Part shown: one piece after another, positions 5,152 to 5,957 of the stretch
How the letters are laid out: the number at the start of each line of letters is the position of its first letter
Numbering within the stretch: position 1 is the first letter of the stretch
DNA from: an uncultured Bacteroidales bacterium
GTDB lineage: Bacteria > Bacteroidota > Bacteroidia > Bacteroidales > P3
DNA: 5,957 nt
Assembly (NCBI GenBank): GCA_947176875.1
Contig: CAMWSI010000058.1
Coordinates: 1 to 5,957 of the forward strand
Reading direction: 5' to 3'
The notes under the pieces: generated by a model
Seen by the model: only the letters and a program-made list of their open reading frames with translations
The model's database searches: none
What the model was told of the DNA's origin: nothing
Program-made: the position numbers and the translations under genes

Positions 5152-5957
5152 ATGTCTGTAAAAGAGAAGACTTACGATTTGCGGGCACGTATGGAAAACG
5201 CTTTGTTGGGCGGCGGTTCCAAAGCGATAGAAAAGCAAAAGGCCGGCGGGAAACTGACGGCGCGTGAGCGTATTTTGGCTATTCTGGATCCGGAAAGTTT
5301 TCATGAGTACGACCTGTTTGTCGAACATTCCGGCAAGGATTTCGGCATGGACAAGAAGTACCTGCCCGGCGACGGCGTCGTAACGGGTACGGGTACCATT
5401 AATAATTATCCTGTCTGCATTTATGCGCAGGATTTTACGGTGGCCGGCGGATCGTTGGGCTATATGCACGCCAAGAAGATCTGCAAGATCATGGATCACG
5501 CCATGAAGTTGAAAGTGCCCATTATCGGTATCAATGACTCCGGGGGCGCGCGTATTCAGGAAGGTGTGAACGCTTTGGCCGGTTACGGCGAAATTTTTTA
5601 CCGCAACACGAAGGCATCGGGCGTCATTCCGCAGATATCCGTTATTCTCGGGCCTTGCGCCGGCGGAGCGGTCTATTCCCCCGCTTTGACCGACTTCGTT
5701 TTCGTGGTCGATAAGATTTCCAAGATGTTCATCACGGGCCCCGATGTCATCAAATCGGTGTTGGGCGAGGAGATTTCGCAGGAAGACCTCGGCGGCGCGC
5801 GGACGCATGCCGAAATTACGGGCAACGCGCATTTCTTTGCCGAAAGCGAGCAGGAATGTTTCCACCAGAGTAAGTCGCGCGTAAGTGTCGTGCCTTGGAG
5901 CACTACGAAAAAAGCCGATGTCTTTACGCCGAAACTGCCGAAAAAGACGTTCAAAAT
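5152..5957 (+). CDS. Biotin-dependent acyl-CoA carboxyltransferase, 5' part (methylmalonyl-CoA decarboxylase alpha or propionyl-CoA carboxylase beta)
   Basis: The frame is open to the window edge, giving 268 residues of a family normally near 510-520. These subunits move a carboxyl group between an acyl-CoA, usually methylmalonyl-/propionyl-CoA, and a biotin carrier protein. The visible part is the N-terminal crotonase-like domain. AGGKLTARERI (31-41) and the DPESFHEYD region (46-54) are family blocks. YAQDFTVAGGSLG spans 91-103. The two acyl-CoA and oxyanion-hole Gly motifs are DSGGARIQEGV (129-139) and GPCAGGAVYSPALTDFVF (167-184). MFITGPDVIKSVLGEEI (192-208) and EDLGGARTHAEITGNAHF (211-228) follow. 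The ATG at 5152 gives the usual N-terminus after an A-rich leader. In propionate-forming Bacteroidales the close relative is mmdA, often followed by carrier and membrane subunits. Those genes would lie to the right, so mmdA and pccB cannot be separated here. No frameshift is seen. Confidence 0.93.
   Translation, partial: MSVKEKTYDLRARMENALLGGGSKAIEKQKAGGKLTARERILAILDPESFHEYDLFVEHSGKDFGMDKKYLPGDGVVTGTGTINNYPVCIYAQDFTVAGGSLGYMHAKKICKIMDHAMKLKVPIIGINDSGGARIQEGVNALAGYGEIFYRNTKASGVIPQISVILGPCAGGAVYSPALTDFVFVVDKISKMFITGPDVIKSVLGEEISQEDLGGARTHAEITGNAHFFAESEQECFHQSKSRVSVVPWSTTKKADVFTPKLPKKTFK

Noticed and set aside
5035..5865. Minus-strand open frame of 276 codons opposite the carboxyltransferase
   Set aside because: It overlaps an unmistakable carboxyltransferase frame and its spacer, and its translation has no family features.

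Overview
The window looks like chromosomal DNA from a Bacteroidetes (Bacteroidota) bacterium, most likely order Bacteroidales and possibly Alistipes-like. The evidence is fourfold. Several genes are preceded by the phylum-specific -7 box TAnnTTTG. Start codons are preceded by A/T-rich DNA rather than strong Shine-Dalgarno sequences. Coding DNA is moderately GC-rich and the spacers are A/T-rich. There is also a tiny Glu/Val-rich lipoprotein of a kind I associate with this phylum. The genus is a guess from gene style, not from a search.

Layout from left to right. Bases 1-463 hold no convincing gene: 1-165 is an extreme A/T island (18 G/C bases by my count), and 166-400 is GC-richer spacer leading to a good trxA promoter. 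trxA (464-781, +) is a complete thioredoxin closed by a strong intrinsic terminator. A lone DUF58/von Willebrand A-fold gene (1019-2014, +) follows. A 220-base gap carries a -7 box and a long leader for sppA (2235-4013, +), a full-length two-domain membrane signal-peptide peptidase with both catalytic residues. A stand-alone riboflavin kinase (4082-4453, +) comes 68 bases later, probably in the same transcript. A perfect bidirectional terminator (4574-4609) separates it from a convergent 62-residue lipoprotein (4627-4815, -). A 336-base divergent spacer with promoters on both strands leads to the 5' part of a biotin-dependent acyl-CoA carboxyltransferase (5152 to the window end, +), probably methylmalonyl-CoA decarboxylase alpha or propionyl-CoA carboxylase beta.

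The genes do not form one pathway. They are mostly core functions: redox (TrxA), envelope protein quality control (SppA), cofactor synthesis (FMN), and propionate/methylmalonyl-CoA metabolism. The DUF58 protein and the lipoprotein have no known specific role. I see no mobile element, CRISPR array, tRNA or rRNA, and no clear sign of a new multi-gene system.

The observations most worth following are three. Two pairs of 10-bp tandem repeats (core TTTAACA) sit upstream of the divergent lipoprotein and carboxyltransferase promoters, in the same orientation relative to each. The riboflavin kinase lacks the adenylyltransferase half usual in bacterial RibF. The sppA leader is long and may be structured.
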